A DNA stretch of 16,226 bases from an uncultured bacterium (GTDB taxonomy: Bacteria > Planctomycetota > Phycisphaerae > Phycisphaerales > SM1A02), in NCBI GenBank assembly GCA_903867275.1, contig CAIPQY010000235.1, forward strand, positions 1 to 16,226. Reading direction: 5' to 3'. The notes beneath the pieces are model-generated. The model made no database searches. It was not told the origin of the DNA and saw only the letters and a list, made by a program, of their open reading frames with translations. Shown one piece after another: positions 14,339-16,226 of this stretch (position 1 is its first letter; every line of letters begins with the position of its first letter). The position numbers were made by a program, and so were the translations under genes.

Positions 14339-14364
14339 TTCGCGATTTCACGAATTTTCACGAG
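14339..14364. promoter_or_regulatory. Phased direct repeat / operator-like site
   Basis: TTTCACGA occurs at 14346-14353 and again at 14356-14363, exactly 10 bp apart, so both face the same side of the helix. The first copy is also half of an imperfect 16-bp palindrome, TTCGCGATTTCACGAA (14339-14354, six of eight pairs). This looks like a regulator binding site, about 260 bp before the cellulase ATG. The regulator is unknown. Confidence 0.3.
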
Positions 14365-14551
14365 TTCTGAAACACGCTGCTGCAACACGCCGAAGAGTTC
14401 CGTGTCTGATGAACACTGCCACGCGCAACCCATGCGCCCCCACCTCACTGGCTGATTCTTCACGACACTGAGTCCCCCATAGAAGTTCAGGACCGCGCTC
14501 AGCAGCCACCTGCCCGCGACTGTCGGCTTTTACGACTCGAACACCTCACGC

Positions 14552-14584
14552 AGGCATGCCCCACACCGTACGTGGGCCATGTCT
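14552..14584 (+). promoter_or_regulatory. Long hairpin in the probable cellulase leader
   Basis: Bases 14552-14564 pair with 14572-14584 around the 7-nt loop ACCGTAC. Of 13 positions, 11 are Watson-Crick, one is G-U and one is a C-C mismatch. The stem ends 39 nt before the cellulase ATG and 26 nt before its Shine-Dalgarno. It could be an mRNA stabiliser, a translation-control element or a DNA operator. Confidence 0.45.
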
Positions 14585-14623
14585 TCATGCAAATCATCAA
14601 ATCTGACTCGGAAGGAACCTCAT

Positions 14624-16226
14624 ATGAAGGGTCTCCGCAAAGCTGTCGCCTGCCTTCTGCTCGCCGCTTCCCCCGCCATCGCGGACACGTTTGCCTACAC
14701 CAATCAGTGGAACGGTGGCGGCCAGGGAACCTTCCAGTTGACCAACACCTCGGCGCAGAGCCTGCAGGGCTGGACGCTGGAGTTCGACTGGAGCGCGGAG
14801 ATCACCAGTCTGTGGAACGGCAGCATCACAAGCCACGTGGGCACGCACTACGTGGTGGCGAACGCCGCCTACAACGCCACCATCGCCACTGGCGCCACCG
14901 TTGAGGTTGGCTGCACGGTGAACAGCGCGGTGGCCGGCGTGCTGCCAACGAACATCATCCTGAAGGGTGCCTCCGCCGGTGGAGGGACCGGCGGTGGCAC
15001 CGGCGGCGGAACGGGTGGCGGCACCGGCGGTGGAACAGGCGGCGGCACGGGTGGCGGCACCACGACCCCATCCATGACGATCGAGGACGCCAGCCTGATC
15101 GTGTCGAGCAGCACCGGCGGCACCGGAGGCGGCACTTCCAACCGTGGCTACTTCAGCACCCGCGGCAACCAGATCGTGGATGCCAGCGGCAACGCGGTGC
15201 GCATCGCGGGCGTGAACTGGTTCGGCTTCGAGACGGGCAACCATGCGCTGCACGGCCTGTGGTCGCGCGGTTACAAGTCCATGCTCGATCAGGTGAAGAG
15301 CCTGGGCTTCAACACCCTGCGCCTGCCCTTCTCCAACGAGATGCTGCGCTCGGGCGTGGCCACCAACAGCATCAACTTCGCGCAGAACCCCGACCTGCAG
15401 GGGCTGACCCCCATCGAGTGCATGGACAAGGTCATCACCTACTGCGGCCAGATCGGCCTGCGCGTGATCCTGGACCGCCACTCGGCGAAGGCTGACAACT
15501 ACCTCAGCGAGGACGTGTGGTACGTCGCCGGCGACAGCTACTACACCGAGCAGCGCTGGATCGACGACTGGACCATGCTGGCGCGCCGCTACGCGGGCAA
15601 CAGCACGGTGATCGGCGCCGACCTGTTCAACGAACCCAAGCGCACCGCCAGCTGGGGCAACAGCAACGCCGCCACCGACTGGAACAAGGCCGCTGAACGC
15701 TGCGGCAACGCCGTGCTGGCCGCCAACCCCGATTGGCTGATCATCGTGGAAGGCGTGGAGAAGTACAACAACCAGACCACCTGGTGGGGCGGCAACCTGA
15801 AGGGTGTTGCCACACACCCGGTGGTGCTGGGCGTGTCGAACAAGCTCGTGTACTCGATGCACGACTACCCCGCGAGCGTGTTCGCGCAGACCTGGTTCAG
15901 CGACCCCACCTATCCCAACAACCTGGACGACGTGTGGTACGCACACTGGGGCTACATCTACCGCAACAAGACCGCTCCGCTGCTGCTCGGCGAGTTCGGC
16001 AGCAAGATGGCCACGGTCAGTGACCAGCAGTGGATGGACAAGCTCACCGACTACATGGACGGCGACTTCGACCTGAACGGCACCAAGGATCTGGCCGCGG
16101 GCGAACTGGGCATGAGCTGGACCTACTGGAGCCTGAACCCCAACAGCGGCGACACCGGCGGCATCCTGAACGATGACTGGACCACGGTGAACGAGTCGCG
16201 CATGGCGGCGATCCGCGCAAGTCTGG
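14624..16226 (+). CDS. Secreted cellulase: CBM2 - Gly/Thr linker - GH5, 3' end missing
   Basis: 534 codons with no stop before the window edge; the start ATG has GAAGGA 7 nt upstream. The signal peptide is MKGLRKAVACLLLAASPAIA, cleaved before D21. Residues 21-118 form a CBM2-like cellulose-binding domain: FQLTNTSAQSLQGW, LWNGSITS and AAYNATIATGATVEVG, with surface tryptophans W29, W50 and W64. Seven GGGT repeats (119-146) and a second short GGTGGGT linker (165-171) lead to a GH5 catalytic domain from about 174. That domain begins GVNWFGFET...HGLWSR, like the Acidothermus E1 endoglucanase (subfamily GH5_1). The catalytic acid is E337 in DLFNEPK and the nucleophile E457 in LLLGEFGS; H286 lies in ILDRHS. 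The domain is nearly complete at the edge (WSLNPNSGDTGGIL present). It hydrolyses beta-1,4-glucan outside the cell. More domains may follow. Confidence 0.93.
   Translation, partial: MKGLRKAVACLLLAASPAIADTFAYTNQWNGGGQGTFQLTNTSAQSLQGWTLEFDWSAEITSLWNGSITSHVGTHYVVANAAYNATIATGATVEVGCTVNSAVAGVLPTNIILKGASAGGGTGGGTGGGTGGGTGGGTGGGTGGGTTTPSMTIEDASLIVSSSTGGTGGGTSNRGYFSTRGNQIVDASGNAVRIAGVNWFGFETGNHALHGLWSRGYKSMLDQVKSLGFNTLRLPFSNEMLRSGVATNSINFAQNPDLQGLTPIECMDKVITYCGQIGLRVILDRHSAKADNYLSEDVWYVAGDSYYTEQRWIDDWTMLARRYAGNSTVIGADLFNEPKRTASWGNSNAATDWNKAAERCGNAVLAANPDWLIIVEGVEKYNNQTTWWGGNLKGVATHPVVLGVSNKLVYSMHDYPASVFAQTWFSDPTYPNNLDDVWYAHWGYIYRNKTAPLLLGEFGSKMATVSDQQWMDKLTDYMDGDFDLNGTKDLAAGELGMSWTYWSLNPNSGDTGGILNDDWTTVNESRMAAIRASL
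14978..15061 (+). repeat. Seven 12-bp GGGT-coding repeats in the cellulase linker
   Basis: Seven consecutive units of GGN GGN GGN ACN encode (GGGT)7, residues 119-146. The units differ at wobble bases, so the repeat is kept at the protein level and is not a recent exact expansion. It is a flexible linker between the binding and catalytic domains. Confidence 0.9.

Larger units (their letters stand above)
14297..14623 (+). other. Non-coding region between acs and the cellulase gene
   Basis: This 327-bp stretch has no credible gene in any frame and contains several A/T-richer patches. It holds two small hairpins just after acs, a phased direct repeat with an overlapping imperfect palindrome at 14339-14364, and a long hairpin at 14552-14584. 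The cellulase ribosome site GAAGGA is at 14611-14616. I see no convincing -10/-35 pair here, and no TANNNT at leaderless spacing from the cellulase start. Confidence 0.7.

Noticed and set aside
14978..15061. Repeat array as a CRISPR
   Set aside because: The units are 12 bp, contiguous without spacers and encode GGGT in frame.
14597..15946. 449-codon open frame on the minus strand opposite the cellulase gene
   Set aside because: It mirrors the cellulase, which has a signal peptide, a Shine-Dalgarno and catalytic motifs on the plus strand.
16045..16095. Dockerin-like calcium loop (DGDFDLNGTKD) in the cellulase
   Set aside because: It is a single loop inside the catalytic domain, just before the conserved WTYWS strand, with no second repeat; it is more likely a normal GH5 surface loop.

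Overview
The window is GC-rich and gene-dense. It holds eleven complete genes plus one gene cut at each edge, with no rRNA, tRNA, CRISPR array or insertion sequence that I can see. The gene set suggests a free-living heterotroph, most likely a planctomycete of the Phycisphaerae type. The clues are a eukaryotic-type UDP-sugar pyrophosphorylase, an alanyl-tRNA synthetase that reads more like the eukaryotic cytosolic enzyme than the E. coli one, a SecG with a long Ala/Pro tail, and a secreted cellulase. This placement is an inference from protein character, not from a marker gene.

Layout. 2-736 (+): 3' end of a UDP-N-acetylhexosamine pyrophosphorylase gene, converging on recJ (750-2468, -). A 72-bp gap separates recJ from the divergent adenylate kinase gene (2541-3161, +). 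That gene converges on a five-gene minus-strand operon (7391 to 3186): tpiA, secG, yicC, an APH-fold kinase, and a secreted HEAT/PDZ protein. The operon genes are 15 nt apart or overlapping. A 37-bp gap separates tpiA from the divergent alaS (7429-10356, +). alaS ends exactly where the convergent MFS transporter gene ends (10357-11637, -). Upstream of the transporter on the same strand is a DUF433/DUF5615 toxin-antitoxin pair (12247 to 11698). A 57-bp gap separates the antitoxin from the divergent acs (12305-14296, +). After a 327-bp non-coding stretch comes a secreted CBM2-GH5 cellulase (14624 to beyond the window end), which has a strong Shine-Dalgarno and a hairpin in its probable leader.

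How the genes relate. Most are housekeeping: DNA repair (RecJ), nucleotide balance (Adk), glycolysis (TpiA), protein export (SecG), RNA turnover (YicC), translation (AlaS), acetate activation (Acs) and cell-envelope precursor supply (UAP). The accessory parts are the toxin-antitoxin pair, the transporter and the cellulase.

The most unusual signal is at the gene starts. alaS, acs and the antitoxin gene each have a TANNNT hexamer exactly 6 nt upstream of the ATG and no Shine-Dalgarno. tpiA has one at 7 nt and recJ at 9 nt. This predicts leaderless mRNAs, whereas adk, secG and the cellulase gene have normal Shine-Dalgarno leaders.
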